Shown: positions 47,223-56,546, counted from the first letter of the stretch. The stretch: 64,000 nucleotides of DNA from Deltaproteobacteria bacterium (GCA_018433775.1 JAHDQN010000013.1:124001-188000); one strand, 5' to 3'. The notes: generated from the sequence alone by a model not told the origin. Translations and numbers: made by a program.

Positions 47223-47993
47223 CTACCTGAACCGGACCTTGCGCCGGTAGCGCTTGTATCCCTTGACGGACTGCTCGGTCGCGATGCCGAGATAGAACTC
47301 CTTGACGTCGTCGTCCTCACGGAGCACCTCGGGCTTGTCCGCCCGCACGATCCTCCCGTTTTCCATGAGATAGGCATAGTCAGAGTACTTGAGCGCCATG
47401 TTCACGTTCTGCTCCACCAGGAGGATGGTCACCCCTTCCGAGTTGATCCGCCTGATGATGGTGAATATCTCCTTGGTGAGCAGCGGGGAGAGCCCCAGCG
47501 AGGGCTCGTCGAGCATGAGGAGCTTGGGCCTGCTCATGAGGGCCCGCGCTATGGCCAGCATCTGCTGCTCGCCGCCGCTCAGGTGCCCGGCCTGCTGGTT
47601 CCGCCTCTGCCCGAGGATGGGGAACTGCTTGAGCAGCGACTCGATGTCCTGCCTGACGCCCTTCTTGTCCCTCCTGGTGTAGGCCCCCATGAGGATGTTC
47701 TCCATCACGCTCAGCTCCGGGAACACCTCCCGGCCCTCGGGCACGTAGCTGATGCCCAGGCGCACGATCTCCTCGGTGTCGAGCCGGTCGATGCGCCTTC
47801 CCATGAACTCGATCGTCCCCTTCTCGGGCTGGTCGTCGTCGAGCAGGCGCATGATGGTCTTCAAGGTCGTGGTCTTGCCCGCGCCGTTGGAGCCGAGCAG
47901 GGCCACGATGTCGCCCTCGTTGATCTCGAAGGAGATCCCGTGGAGCGCACGGATCAGGTCATACCATGTCTCGATGTTCTTGATCGTGAGCAT
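47223..47993 (-). CDS. livF: Branched-chain amino-acid-type ABC transporter ATPase LivF
   Basis: The 256-residue ATPase has Walker A LLGSNGAGKTTT, the signature HLSGGEQQMLAIARAL, Walker B LLMLDEPSLGLSP and the switch LLVEQNV. LivF-specific features are EGREVFPELSVMENI and the length. It overlaps livG by 35 bp and has GAGGAGG before the ATG. It pairs with LivG at the cytoplasmic face of the LivHM channel. Confidence 0.93.
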   Translation of the reverse strand: MLTIKNIETWYDLIRALHGISFEINEGDIVALLGSNGAGKTTTLKTIMRLLDDDQPEKGTIEFMGRRIDRLDTEEIVRLGISYVPEGREVFPELSVMENILMGAYTRRDKKGVRQDIESLLKQFPILGQRRNQQAGHLSGGEQQMLAIARALMSRPKLLMLDEPSLGLSPLLTKEIFTIIRRINSEGVTILLVEQNVNMALKYSDYAYLMENGRIVRADKPEVLREDDDVKEFYLGIATEQSVKGYKRYRRKVRFR

Positions 47994-48768
47994 CGTCGTC
48001 CTCCTCGCCGAGATAGGCCGCGATCACGTCCGGGTGCTTCTGCACCTCTGCGGGCGTCCCCTCGATGATCTTCACCCCCTGGTTGATGGCCAGGATCCTG
48101 TCGGAAATGCCCATCACCATGTTCATGTCGTGCTCGATGAGCATGATAGTGACCCGGTAGTCCTCCTGGATGTCCTTGATCCAGATCCTCAAGTCATCCT
48201 TCTCCTCGGTGTTCATGCCGGCGGAGGGCTCGTCGAGCAGCAGGACCTTGGGCTCCAGGGCCAGCGCGCGGCCCAGCTCCACGAGCTTGCGCTTGCCGTA
48301 GGGCAGGCCGGAGACGAACTGGTCGCGCACGGACTGCAGGTCGAGAAAGTCCACGATGTGCTCCACGACCTCGCGGTGTCGCACCTCTTCCCGCGCGCAG
48401 GGCGTCCACTTGCCCAGCATGAAGAATCCGCTCAGCACGCCGGTTTTCATGTGGATGTGCCGGCCGAGCATGAGGTTGTCCATGACCGTGGCATTGCCGA
48501 AGAGCTGGGTGTTCTGAAAGGTCCGGGCAACTCCCCTGCGGGCGATCCTATCCGGAGAGAGCCCGGTGAGGTTTTCCCCGTCGAGCACGACCCTGCCGGA
48601 GTCCGGCTTGTAGATGCCGCTGATCATGTTGAAGATGGTGGTCTTCCCCGAGCCGTTTGGTCCGATGATGGAGAAGATGGAGTTCTGCCGGACGTCGAAG
48701 CTCACGTCCTGCACGGCCCGGATGCCGCCGAAGCTGATGCCGATGTTTTCCACCTTGAAGTGGGCCAT
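47959..48768 (-). CDS. livG: Branched-chain amino-acid-type ABC transporter ATPase LivG
   Basis: The 269-residue ATPase shows Walker A IIGPNGSGKTTIFNMISG, the LivG motif GVARTFQNTQLF, and Walker B VLLLDEPSAGMN with MLIEHDM. The ABC signature reads LPYGKRKLVELGRAL, a variant (LPYGxxR/K) usual for LivG. It lies 96 bp downstream of the binding-protein gene, with ACAAGG before the ATG. Confidence 0.93.
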   Translation of the reverse strand: MAHFKVENIGISFGGIRAVQDVSFDVRQNSIFSIIGPNGSGKTTIFNMISGIYKPDSGRVVLDGENLTGLSPDRIARRGVARTFQNTQLFGNATVMDNLMLGRHIHMKTGVLSGFFMLGKWTPCAREEVRHREVVEHIVDFLDLQSVRDQFVSGLPYGKRKLVELGRALALEPKVLLLDEPSAGMNTEEKDDLRIWIKDIQEDYRVTIMLIEHDMNMVMGISDRILAINQGVKIIEGTPAEVQKHPDVIAAYLGEEDDDAHDQEHRDMV

Positions 48769-48864
48769 ATGCCTTGTCCCCCCGTCATTTCGGGCGCCTG
48801 CGCATATCGGGTCCGCCCCGGGAATCCCGGGACAGACCCGTTTCTCAGTCGATGCGTGTGATGC

Positions 48865-50061
48865 CTATTTCGTCTTCCATGTCGCCAGTTCGTTCTGCAC
48901 CCAGTCCTGAAGCAGGATATAGCTGCCGTTCGGGCCGCACTGCTGGATCTGGATGGAATCCGTGCCCTGGTGAACCTCCGGGGTCCAGGTGATCTTGGGG
49001 CCGATGCCCTGGTAGTCCTTGGTCGTGTTGAGGGCATTGAGGAAGGCCTCGGTGCTCAGGTCCGGACCCACGCGCTGCAATGCATCGATAAGAGGCTCGG
49101 CATACAGAACCCCTGCCAGGTAGAAGGTGCCGCAGCGTTCCTCGGGCGCATACTTTTTCGCGGCCTCGCGATACTTGACGATGAGCGGATGGTCCGAATC
49201 GGGCGGTATTCCGAAACCGCCGGTGATCACGCCCTCCCACATCCCGCCGGTGATCTTGTTCATGAGCGGGAAGTCGGACAGGGTATTGGACGATACCCAC
49301 TGCGGCTTGAACCCGATGGTCGCACAGGTCTTGATCGCAATCGTGGCGCTGGTCGGGTTCACCCACATGATCACCACCTCGGCCCCGGAGTTTTTGAGCC
49401 TGAGCATCTGGGACGACAGGTCTTTCTCGCCGGGCTCCACCGAGATCTCTTCAACGAGGTCTATGTCGTAGGTGGCGAGTCTCTGCTTGCAGCCGGCCAG
49501 GCCGCTCTTGCCATAGGAGTCGTTCTGATAGAAGAACCCGATCTTCGTCATCTTGAGGTTCTCAACGATATACTTGGTGAGAACGCTCGCCTCGTCTTCA
49601 TACAGCGGGTATATGCCGAACAGGTAGGGATTGACCGGGAACACGTACTCGTTGATGGCCGTTGACGGGCCCACCCAGACCACCTTGTTCTCGGCCAGAT
49701 AGTCCTTGACCGCCATGCCGCAGGCGGCGCCCACTCCGCCGACAAAGGCGAAGATCCCTCTGCGCTCGACCAGCTCCTTGACCACTGCCTTGGTCTGGGC
49801 GGGGTTGTACTGGTCGTCCCTGACGAAATACTTGATCTTCCTGCCGTGGATTCCGCCCTCCTCGTTGACCATCTGGAAGATGAGATCGCTCCCGCGCGCC
49901 ACCGAACCCCATGGGGCGGCCGGACCGGTCTGAGGCCCCCACTGGGCGATCCGAATCTCCTTCTTGTCGAACCCGGGCGCGCCTGCATATCCCTGAACAG
50001 GCAGCATGAGCACCAGAATTAAGGCCAGCAACCAGAAAACCGTACTCCTCGTTCCTTTCAT
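48865..50061 (-). CDS. livK: Periplasmic leucine-binding-type substrate-binding protein
   Basis: The 398-residue protein has a signal peptide (FWLLALILVLMLPVQGYAG) and a type I periplasmic-binding fold: KKEIRIAQWGPQTGPAA, GGIHGRKIKYFVRDD, AVVKELVERRGIFAFVGG, MWVNPTSATIAIK. It delivers substrate to the LivHMGF channel. GGAGGGAG precedes the ATG. The ligand may be an amino acid, amide or aromatic/short-chain acid; the acyl-CoA ligase at the operon end favours an acid. Confidence 0.9.
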   Translation of the reverse strand: MKGTRSTVFWLLALILVLMLPVQGYAGAPGFDKKEIRIAQWGPQTGPAAPWGSVARGSDLIFQMVNEEGGIHGRKIKYFVRDDQYNPAQTKAVVKELVERRGIFAFVGGVGAACGMAVKDYLAENKVVWVGPSTAINEYVFPVNPYLFGIYPLYEDEASVLTKYIVENLKMTKIGFFYQNDSYGKSGLAGCKQRLATYDIDLVEEISVEPGEKDLSSQMLRLKNSGAEVVIMWVNPTSATIAIKTCATIGFKPQWVSSNTLSDFPLMNKITGGMWEGVITGGFGIPPDSDHPLIVKYREAAKKYAPEERCGTFYLAGVLYAEPLIDALQRVGPDLSTEAFLNALNTTKDYQGIGPKITWTPEVHQGTDSIQIQQCGPNGSYILLQDWVQNELATWKTK

Positions 50062-50152
50062 ACTCCCTCCTTACCGCTGCTTTTTTATGAGCAGCTCATT
50101 CATTTGTTGCCTCCTGGTACAACCATACCGAAAAATGACAGGGTCTTGCCTT

Positions 50153-50629
50153 TCAACCCTTGAACCACCGCCCCCCCTCCCTGAGGAAGGTGAAGCAGAA
50201 GTTGCACTCCGCTGTTGTGTTTGTATCCCGGTATTCCAGGGTCACGTCCACCTCCACCTGAGCGAAGCGCTCGACCCCGGGATACGACTGCGGGTCGTGG
50301 TTCGGCCGCAGTCCGTAGATGTCCACGATCGTATACCGGACGATCTTCGAGGGGTTGGAGCTCATGTCGGCGATGAAATCCTCGTAGGTGTGATTTTGCC
50401 GGTAAATGGACGAGGGTGCAAGACATCCGTAGACCGTATCGAGATCGCCCTTCATCTCCGCGGCGAAATACGTATGCAGGGCCTGCTCGATCCGGGGGCG
50501 CTCGTAGAGCATCTCCAGAAAATACCGCGGCCTCTCGAAGACGAGAACCGCGGCGACGAGCGCGCACAGGGCCGCTGCCGCGGCCCCTGAGAGGATCAGG
50601 GTTCTGGCGTGGGTGCGCTCCCCGTCCAT
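50153..50629 (-). CDS. Membrane-anchored small protein of unknown function inside the liv operon
   Basis: The 158-residue protein has one N-terminal span (LILSGAAAAALCALVAAVLVF) and a soluble part (IEQALHTYFAAEMKGDLDTV, then YGCLAPSSIYRQNHTYEDF, VEVDVTLEYRDT and FTFLREGGRWFKG) that looks like an NTF2/SnoaL-type alpha+beta cone. It begins 4 bp after livH with AAGGTATAGG upstream, so it is certainly in the operon. It is not a normal Liv component; it might bind a substrate or help assemble the transporter. Confidence 0.65.
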   Translation of the reverse strand: MDGERTHARTLILSGAAAAALCALVAAVLVFERPRYFLEMLYERPRIEQALHTYFAAEMKGDLDTVYGCLAPSSIYRQNHTYEDFIADMSSNPSKIVRYTIVDIYGLRPNHDPQSYPGVERFAQVEVDVTLEYRDTNTTAECNFCFTFLREGGRWFKG

Positions 50630-50633
50630 CCGC

Positions 50634-51506
50634 CTATACCTTCTTCACGTAGTGCTTGGCAAAGAGCCCGCTCGGCCTGATGGTGAGGATGATGATGATC
50701 ACCACAAAGGCCACGATGGGCTTCCACACGGGCCACGCATAGCCGAAGAAGTTTTCTATGAGCCCCAGCATGAGTCCTCCCACCACCACGCCCGGGATGC
50801 TGGTGAGCCCCCCGAGCACGGCCGCGGCAAAGGCCCGCATGAAGGGCTCCATCATGAAGTTCGGGTCCAGGACCGACCGGGCGGCGAAGAACATCGCGGC
50901 CACGGCGCCGATGAGCGAGCTCAATCCCCAGGTGAACGAGAAGACCCGCTCCACCTTGATGCCCATGATCTTGGCCGCGTTCTGGTTCTGCTGGGTTGCG
51001 CGCATGGCGATGCCGAGATTGGAATACCGGAAGAACAGGAAGAGCAGCACCATGATGAGCGCGGTCAGCGCGAACACCCCGATGGACCACTCGTTGAGCA
51101 CCAGACCCGGGATGGGCTCATGGACCTTCTGGACGGAAAGAGGGAAGGTGAAGTCCTTCTGCTCGGCGCCCCATTTCCAGCCCGCGAGGCCCATGAGGAG
51201 CATCTCCGCGCCCAGGGTGATGATGATGAGCCCGAGCACGGTGGGGTCCTTGGCCGGCCTCAGGAAAAAGAACTCGATGAACACGCCGAGCAGTACAGCG
51301 AACACCATGGTCAGGACAAAGGCCAGCCAGAAAGGCAGGCCGTACTGCGCAAGGATGTGGTAGGTGACGAAGGTGGAGATCATGCCCATCTCGCCCTGGC
51401 CGAAGTTGATCACGTCCGAAGTCTTGTAGATGATGGCCACGGCCACGCCGAAGAGCCCGTAACACGCCCCGATTGCCAAGCCTTCAATGATAAGTTGTTC
51501 GATCAT
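50634..51506 (-). CDS. livH: Branched-chain amino-acid-type ABC transporter permease LivH
   Basis: The 290-residue protein has about eight membrane spans and the LivH motifs LAIGACYGLFGVAVAIIYKT, VINFGQGEMGMIS and the cytoplasmic loop LGIAMRATQQNQNAAKIMGI that contacts the ATPase. It forms the channel with LivM. The ATG follows GGGAGTG at about 11 bases. It lies 28 bp downstream of livM. Confidence 0.93.
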   Translation of the reverse strand: MIEQLIIEGLAIGACYGLFGVAVAIIYKTSDVINFGQGEMGMISTFVTYHILAQYGLPFWLAFVLTMVFAVLLGVFIEFFFLRPAKDPTVLGLIIITLGAEMLLMGLAGWKWGAEQKDFTFPLSVQKVHEPIPGLVLNEWSIGVFALTALIMVLLFLFFRYSNLGIAMRATQQNQNAAKIMGIKVERVFSFTWGLSSLIGAVAAMFFAARSVLDPNFMMEPFMRAFAAAVLGGLTSIPGVVVGGLMLGLIENFFGYAWPVWKPIVAFVVIIIILTIRPSGLFAKHYVKKV

Positions 51507-51534
51507 GGTCTTTTCACACTCCCCTCATCGGCGG

Positions 51535-52605
51535 TCAAAACGGCCAGGTCTTCCAGTATTTCTTGATCCGTATCCAGATGCCGAACATGCCCAGCGGCTC
51601 GAAGATCACGATGCCGAGCATGATGAGGCCCAGCATGATGCTGTTGAAGTTCTCCAGCCCGATCACCGTGAAGAGCTTCCGGGAAATCCAGACCAGGACA
51701 TCGCCCAGATAAGGCATCTCGTCGACGTTCTTGAGCAGGTCGTACTGGAGATAGGTGATGAGCGAGGCCCCCAGGACGGCGCCGAGCACCGATCCGAGGC
51801 CTCCCACCACGATCATGACCAGAAAGATGATGGAGAGGATGAGGTTGAAGGTGAAGGGATCGAAGAACCCCAGCACGAAGCCGAAGAGCCCGCCCGCCAC
51901 ACCGGCGTAGAAGGCGCTGACGGCAAACGAGAGGGTCTTGAAGGCGAGCAGGTTCACCCCCATGACCTCGGCCGCGATATCGTCGTCGCGGATAGCCACG
52001 AAGGCCCTGCCTATCCTCGTCTTCATCATGTTCCTGGCCCCGATCACCATGACGACGGCGATGACGAGGATCAGGTAGTACATCTTGACGTCCGAGTCGA
52101 GCAGGGCGCTCAACCCCCATTGCGGGATGCCGATATCGAGCGGCGGGGTTTGTATCCCCATCCGTCCGCCGAAGATATCCCACCTCCCGATGATGTGCAT
52201 GATGGTCAGCCCGAACCCCAGGGTGGCGATGGCGAGGTAGGGACCCTCCAGCCTCAACGCGGGCAGGCCGATGATGAAACCGAAGAATGCCGCGATGAGC
52301 CCGGCTGCGATGATCGCGACAAAGAAGGGAAGGCCCAGGTGCGTCATAAGCAGGGCGGTTCCATAGGCGCCGATGGCGAAGAAACCGGCGTGCCCCAGCG
52401 ATATCTGGCCAGTGTATCCCACGAGGATGTTGAGCCCTACGGCCAGGATCACATGCACGAGAATGATGTTGAAGAGGTAGACGTTGTAGCTTGACAGGTA
52501 GAGGGGCAGGGTGAAGAGGAAGACAAACAATGCGATTGACCAGAAGAGAACCGTGCCGCTGCTGAAGACCTCGATGTCCTCGTAATAATCACGCTTCATA
52601 TCCAT
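51535..52605 (-). CDS. livM: Branched-chain amino-acid-type ABC transporter permease LivM
   Basis: From the ATG at 52605 (GGAG 7 bases upstream) the product is 356 residues with about nine spans. LivM motifs are NILVGYTGQISLGHAGFFAIGA, TRIGRAFVAIRDDDIAAEVMG and FLVMIVVGGLGSVLGAVLGA. The frame is open to 52701 but those codons do not look like LivM. It is the first gene of the operon; the region upstream is AT-rich and divergent to the protease gene. Confidence 0.92.
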   Translation of the reverse strand: MDMKRDYYEDIEVFSSGTVLFWSIALFVFLFTLPLYLSSYNVYLFNIILVHVILAVGLNILVGYTGQISLGHAGFFAIGAYGTALLMTHLGLPFFVAIIAAGLIAAFFGFIIGLPALRLEGPYLAIATLGFGLTIMHIIGRWDIFGGRMGIQTPPLDIGIPQWGLSALLDSDVKMYYLILVIAVVMVIGARNMMKTRIGRAFVAIRDDDIAAEVMGVNLLAFKTLSFAVSAFYAGVAGGLFGFVLGFFDPFTFNLILSIIFLVMIVVGGLGSVLGAVLGASLITYLQYDLLKNVDEMPYLGDVLVWISRKLFTVIGLENFNSIMLGLIMLGIVIFEPLGMFGIWIRIKKYWKTWPF

Positions 52606-53085
52606 GGCAGCACTCCATGATGTGAAAGTTGTCGTGCGCCACCCGGCCGGGTATTGACAGGTGACGAACAAAAGAATATCAGAAACCGAAAACACCACCA
52701 TTCCAAAATGACCAGCACATCAGTATAGTAGCACATTCTTACCCAAGAGTCTTGTAAAATAATAAGACTGTATTATTTTCAACCACAAGGATATGGAAAA
52801 CAATATCAGCACAATGAAAAAAAGAGTGAAGTTAACTAAAATTACACATAAAGCGTAAGAAACAGCCTCAGCCCTGCCTTGTCATTTTCCCGGGATGATG
52901 CTCCGGCAGGATCGCCGGCTCCTGCACGGGAGCATGTCCGGTGAAAACCTGCAGTATCCGGATCCGATCACTCATCACCCGGGATTTGATGCCGGCCCGC
53001 AACGAGCTACTATGTACCTTTACAGGGCGTAGCAGGACGTACCACTACATGCGGATACTGATGGAGTTCTGATAGGGACGCGCAG
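52606..53085. other. AT-rich divergent promoter region of the liv operon
   Basis: About 480 bases without a gene, strikingly AT-rich at 52660-52860 compared with the surrounding GC-rich DNA. It contains a perfect 9-bp inverted repeat, AAAATAATA (52756-52764) and TATTATTTT (52771-52779), around a 6-nt centre, which could be an operator for the leftward operon. Confidence 0.55.
52756..52779. promoter_or_regulatory. Inverted repeat, possible operator of the liv operon
   Basis: AAAATAATA - AGACTG - TATTATTTT forms a 24-bp palindromic site about 150 bp upstream of livM. No T run follows beyond the arm, so an operator is as likely as a terminator. The pure A/T arms mean the match is weaker evidence than the length suggests. 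Confidence 0.3.
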
Positions 53086-54402
53086 GTGAAACTTTCAAGC
53101 GGGAAGGGTGACGCCCGGTGGAGGCGCCGATATTTCCGGATCTGGTGCGGATATCTCCTGGCGCTGTGCGTGATGTCCGGATCGTGCAGCGGCGAGCCCG
53201 GACAAGAGGACGGTCCAGAGGTACACGCGAAGGCGGAGAGCTCGTGGACCTACATGGTATATCTGGCCGCGGACAACGATATCTCCGAGGCGGGGCTGAC
53301 CGATGTCAACGAGATGGAAGAGGTGGGGTCCTCTGCAGAGGTCAACATCGTGGTGCAGGGGGATTTCCGGCCCGATGGAACCGCCGGTCTCCCCTCATCG
53401 ACCATTCGCGGAAGGGTGACCCGTGATGCCGACCCCCGGCAGGTGGGCGCATGGTACGAGGAGATCGGCAACAGAAACATGACCGACCCGGCAACACTGA
53501 CCGAGTTTATCACCTGGGCTGCACGGAGCTATCCCGCAAACCGCTATGCACTGGTCCTATGGAGCCACGGCTCGGGCTGGAAGGACTATCCGGTCTCTCC
53601 CGCCAAGGGGATGTTCATCGACTATACCTCGGCGGGCAGCCACGCCATGACCTCACTGACAGACCTGGCCCGGGCCGTGCGGGAAGGCGGCGTTGCCTTC
53701 GATGTCATCAATTTCGACACCTGCCTCATGGGAATGTTCGAGGTGGCCTACGAGTTCAGGGGCACGGCCGGCTACCTGGTTTTCTCAGAGGGCTTGTATC
53801 CTGTGTATGGAGATGCCTACCATACCATTCTCCGGGAGCTCGTCGATGCCCCGGATATGGACGGATTCGGGCTTGCCCGGACAACCGCCGGCAGGTGCAG
53901 AGAGTTTTACGAGCAGCTGTCCGTCGGCGGGCTGGTCATGACGAAATCGGTCCTGGACCTCTCGAAGATCGAACACCTTCAGCAGGGCCTGTGCAGGCTG
54001 GCCGAGCTCCTGTGCGACCACATGGAGACCGAGCGGCCGTGGATCGAGGAGGCCAGGGACGCATCGGTGGACTTCGAGTATCCGGGGCACCGGGATCTGG
54101 GCAGCTTCCTTCAGCAGCTCGGCCGGGTTGCCGGAGAAACCGAGATCAGGGTCATGAGCCGAAACCTGGAAGAGGCCCTGTCGGGCATGATCGTCGGCAA
54201 CGAAGTCCACGGAATGGCCCGGGGCGAGGAGGTTACGGGGATGGCCATTTATTTCCCCGACCGATACCAGGCCCTTGGCGACGATCTTCCCCGGTATTCG
54301 GCCCTGGCGTGCAACCGGTCTCCGGGAATCACCTGGGGGGGCCTGGTCACTATGGTCCTGAACGGGAGCCCGGCTCCGGACACCGCACAGGAGAACGATT
54401 GA
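53086..54402 (+). CDS. Clostripain-family (C11) cysteine peptidase
   Basis: The 438-residue protein has an N-terminal export signal ending GYLLALCVMSGSCSG, possibly a lipoprotein site, then WTYMVYLAADNDISEAGLTD, the C11 start. The catalytic His is in LVLWSHGSGWKD (about 159) and the catalytic Cys in NFDTCLMGMFE (about 210). Such enzymes usually cleave after Arg or Lys and act outside the cytoplasm. The GTG start at 53086 follows AGGGA. Its 3' neighbour is a decayed serpin, a protease-inhibitor remnant. Confidence 0.85.
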   Translation: MKLSSGKGDARWRRRYFRIWCGYLLALCVMSGSCSGEPGQEDGPEVHAKAESSWTYMVYLAADNDISEAGLTDVNEMEEVGSSAEVNIVVQGDFRPDGTAGLPSSTIRGRVTRDADPRQVGAWYEEIGNRNMTDPATLTEFITWAARSYPANRYALVLWSHGSGWKDYPVSPAKGMFIDYTSAGSHAMTSLTDLARAVREGGVAFDVINFDTCLMGMFEVAYEFRGTAGYLVFSEGLYPVYGDAYHTILRELVDAPDMDGFGLARTTAGRCREFYEQLSVGGLVMTKSVLDLSKIEHLQQGLCRLAELLCDHMETERPWIEEARDASVDFEYPGHRDLGSFLQQLGRVAGETEIRVMSRNLEEALSGMIVGNEVHGMARGEEVTGMAIYFPDRYQALGDDLPRYSALACNRSPGITWGGLVTMVLNGSPAPDTAQEND

Positions 54403-54427
54403 TAAAGAAACAGGGGGACCGTGTTTG

Positions 54428-55155
54428 ATGCCGGGCACAAAGAAACATATTTTTCGACGGATGCGCACCGGGGTGTGCATCGGACGTGCACACATCAGAG
54501 GTGCATCCTGTATCAGGATGTTCCTCTGCATTGCCGTCATTGCTCTGTGGGCGGCTTTCTTGTGGAGCTGCGGGGATGCGGGCTGGGCAATGGAGCAGGG
54601 GTACGATCACGGGTCTGTGCCGGGCGCGGCTCCGAATGCCGGCAGTGCCCCGGGGGCCGCCGGCCACGGTCAGGGCGATGGATCGGGCGGCGGGTCGGAT
54701 CATTCGGAAGGGGCGGGCCGTTCAGCGGAGAGCAGCAATCTTTTCGGTCTCGACCTGTACGCCTGCCTCAAGGCGCGAGCGGGCAATCTCCTTTTTTCGC
54801 CCTTAAGCGTTACAACCGTACTTTCCATGGTCCATGCCGGGGCAGGCGGGCGGACCAGGGATGAGATGGCATCGACTCTCCACCTCGACCAGAACTGCAT
54901 CGAGCTTCGTGGTTCAATCTCCGCGCTCGGGCAGAGGCTCATCCATCGGGACGCAGCCGGTTCGCTGGACATCGCCCATGCCTTGTGGTGCAAGGAGAAG
55001 GCGTCGAGGCGGCGGCTGGGTCCGGGGCCGTCATGACCAGGGGACCCGGGGCCGTGGCGGCCTTTGTCGCTGACCGCCCCTTCGTGTTCATCGTCCGGGA
55101 GAACGAAACCGGCCTGTTCCTGTTCCTGGGCAGGCTCGTGGACCCCCGGGGCTGA
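54428..55155 (+). pseudogene. Serpin remnant with large internal deletion and frame change
   Basis: The N-terminal part has an export signal (CIRMFLCIAVIALWAAFLWSC), a Gly-rich linker and a clear serpin start: NLFGLDLYACLKARAGNLLF, SPLSVTTVLSMVHAGAGGRT, LDIAHALWCKEK. It then changes frame near 55000 and resumes with EGVEAAAGSGAVM, the reactive-loop hinge, and AAFVADRPFVFIVRENETG then LFLFLGRLVDP, the conserved serpin C-terminus ending at 55155. Roughly 200-230 central residues are missing. The inhibitor cannot be functional. It lies 25 bp after a cysteine protease gene. Confidence 0.85.
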
Positions 55156-55194
55156 AAAAGGCATTCAGCGATCCGCTCAAGCCCGGTTGGACGA

Positions 55195-55626
55195 CTACCG
55201 TTTCACGACGAGCACGGGTTTGCGGGCGGCCCGGATGACGCTTTCGGAGACCGATCCGAGAAACATCTCCTTGAGGTTGCTCTTGCCGTGGGAACCCAGT
55301 ACGATCAATGAGACGTCTTCCTCTTCTTCAAGCCTGAGGATCTTGTTCGAGGGTATCCCCACCTCGACCCGCACGCTCACGGAAAACCCGCTCTTCTCCA
55401 GGTGCTTTTTCATGAGCTCGATCTTGCTCTCCGCATCCTCCCGCAGGTCTTTCTCGATGGTCATGTAGCTCGTAGGGGCATACACGAGCAGGTCCATGGT
55501 CCGGGAGTCGATGACATGGACGATGACCACCTTTTTCGTCCCGGCGGACTTGAGCTGATCGATATAGACGAGCGCCTTCTGGGCCACATCCGAGAAATCA
55601 GTGGGGTAGAGTATTGTCTCAAACAT
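55195..55626 (-). CDS. Universal stress protein UspA family
   Basis: The 143-residue protein begins MFETILYPTDFSDVAQKALV and ends with LIVLGSHGKSNLKEMFLGSV then SESVIRAARKPVLVVK, the ATP-binding G-x2-G-x9-G(S) pattern of the ATP-binding Usp subgroup. Role: stress survival, nucleotide binding. GAGGAGG lies just before the ATG at 55626; the frame continues to 55719 but the added residues do not fit the family. It is convergent with the serpin remnant. Confidence 0.92.
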   Translation of the reverse strand: MFETILYPTDFSDVAQKALVYIDQLKSAGTKKVVIVHVIDSRTMDLLVYAPTSYMTIEKDLREDAESKIELMKKHLEKSGFSVSVRVEVGIPSNKILRLEEEEDVSLIVLGSHGKSNLKEMFLGSVSESVIRAARKPVLVVKR

Positions 55627-55716
55627 GCATCCTCCTCTCAATACACCATGATAATGCTCAATGTATGGATGAAACCATGCATTATCAAGGATTTTCTTCT
55701 CCGAAATCAACCTCCT

Positions 55717-55780
55717 CAATTCGGGGACGGGTTCACATTTCTTCTTTTCCCATGCCTCAATTCAGAGACGGGTTTGCAAT
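55717..55780. repeat. Two family B repeat copies, 41-bp direct repeat
   Basis: CAATTCGGGGACGGGTTCAC starts at 55717, and a degenerate copy (CAATTCAGAGACGGGTTTGC) starts at 55758. Each is followed by a TTCTTTTCC tract, so the unit of about 41 bp is duplicated in tandem. The element lies upstream of the UspA gene. Confidence 0.75.
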
Positions 55781-55918
55781 TTTTCTTTTCCCTTGCGGTT
55801 TTGTCCGATAGCAGGACGATGATGCGATGCAGCCGGTCACATTGTTTTCTGCCGGAAGATCCACGCTTGTCCGCCCGCTGCCTTTGTGAATATATAAGGA
55901 AAGAAAGGGGTTGTCGGT

Positions 55919-56533
55919 GTGGCTGCATATCTCGTATCAGGGATTGTCTTCGGTCTTTCCGCCGGGCTCGCGCCCGGGCCCCTGCTCACGCTCGTTCTGA
56001 GCGAATCCCTGCGGCACGGCAGCAGGGCGGGGATACGGGTCGCATTCGCGCCGCTGATCACCGACCTGCCCATCGTGATCTTGTCACTGTTCGTGATCGC
56101 GCGCCTGGCCGGATCTCCCCTGGTCATGGGGATGATCTCGCTTCTCGGGGCCGGGTTTGTCGCGTACCTGGGGTACGAAACCTTTTATTCTCCCGAGGCC
56201 GCACATGACGGCGCAGCCGGACGCATACGGTCGCTGAGAAAGGGAGTGATCGCCAATCTGCTCAATCCCCATCCGTACCTTTTCTGGATGACGGTAGGAT
56301 CGCCCTTGGTGATCAGGGCGTTCCAGGAAGGCATGTTTGAGGCCGGATCGTTCGTTGCCGGGTTCTATATGGCTCTCGTCGGCTCAAAGGTGGTTCTATC
56401 CCTCCTGGCGGGGAGAACGCGCCATCTGCTGCAGGGGAGGGCATACCGTCTGTGCATGATTGCCCTGGGAGTCCTCTTGTGGCTGTTTGCTCTCGTGCTT
56501 GCACGTGACGCGCTTCGTTTCATGGCCTCGTGA
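55919..56533 (+). CDS. LysE/RhtB-type amino-acid exporter
   Basis: The 204-residue protein has about six spans and the LysE start YLVSGIVFGLSAGLAPGPLL, then LLGAGFVAYLGYETF and LRKGVIANLLNPHPYLFW, matching LysE family translocators. It likely exports amino acids or related metabolites. The start is a GTG with AAAGGGG upstream. The gene stands alone between opposed neighbours. Confidence 0.85.
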   Translation: MAAYLVSGIVFGLSAGLAPGPLLTLVLSESLRHGSRAGIRVAFAPLITDLPIVILSLFVIARLAGSPLVMGMISLLGAGFVAYLGYETFYSPEAAHDGAAGRIRSLRKGVIANLLNPHPYLFWMTVGSPLVIRAFQEGMFEAGSFVAGFYMALVGSKVVLSLLAGRTRHLLQGRAYRLCMIALGVLLWLFALVLARDALRFMAS

Positions 56534-56546
56534 CACCGGCGGAGCC

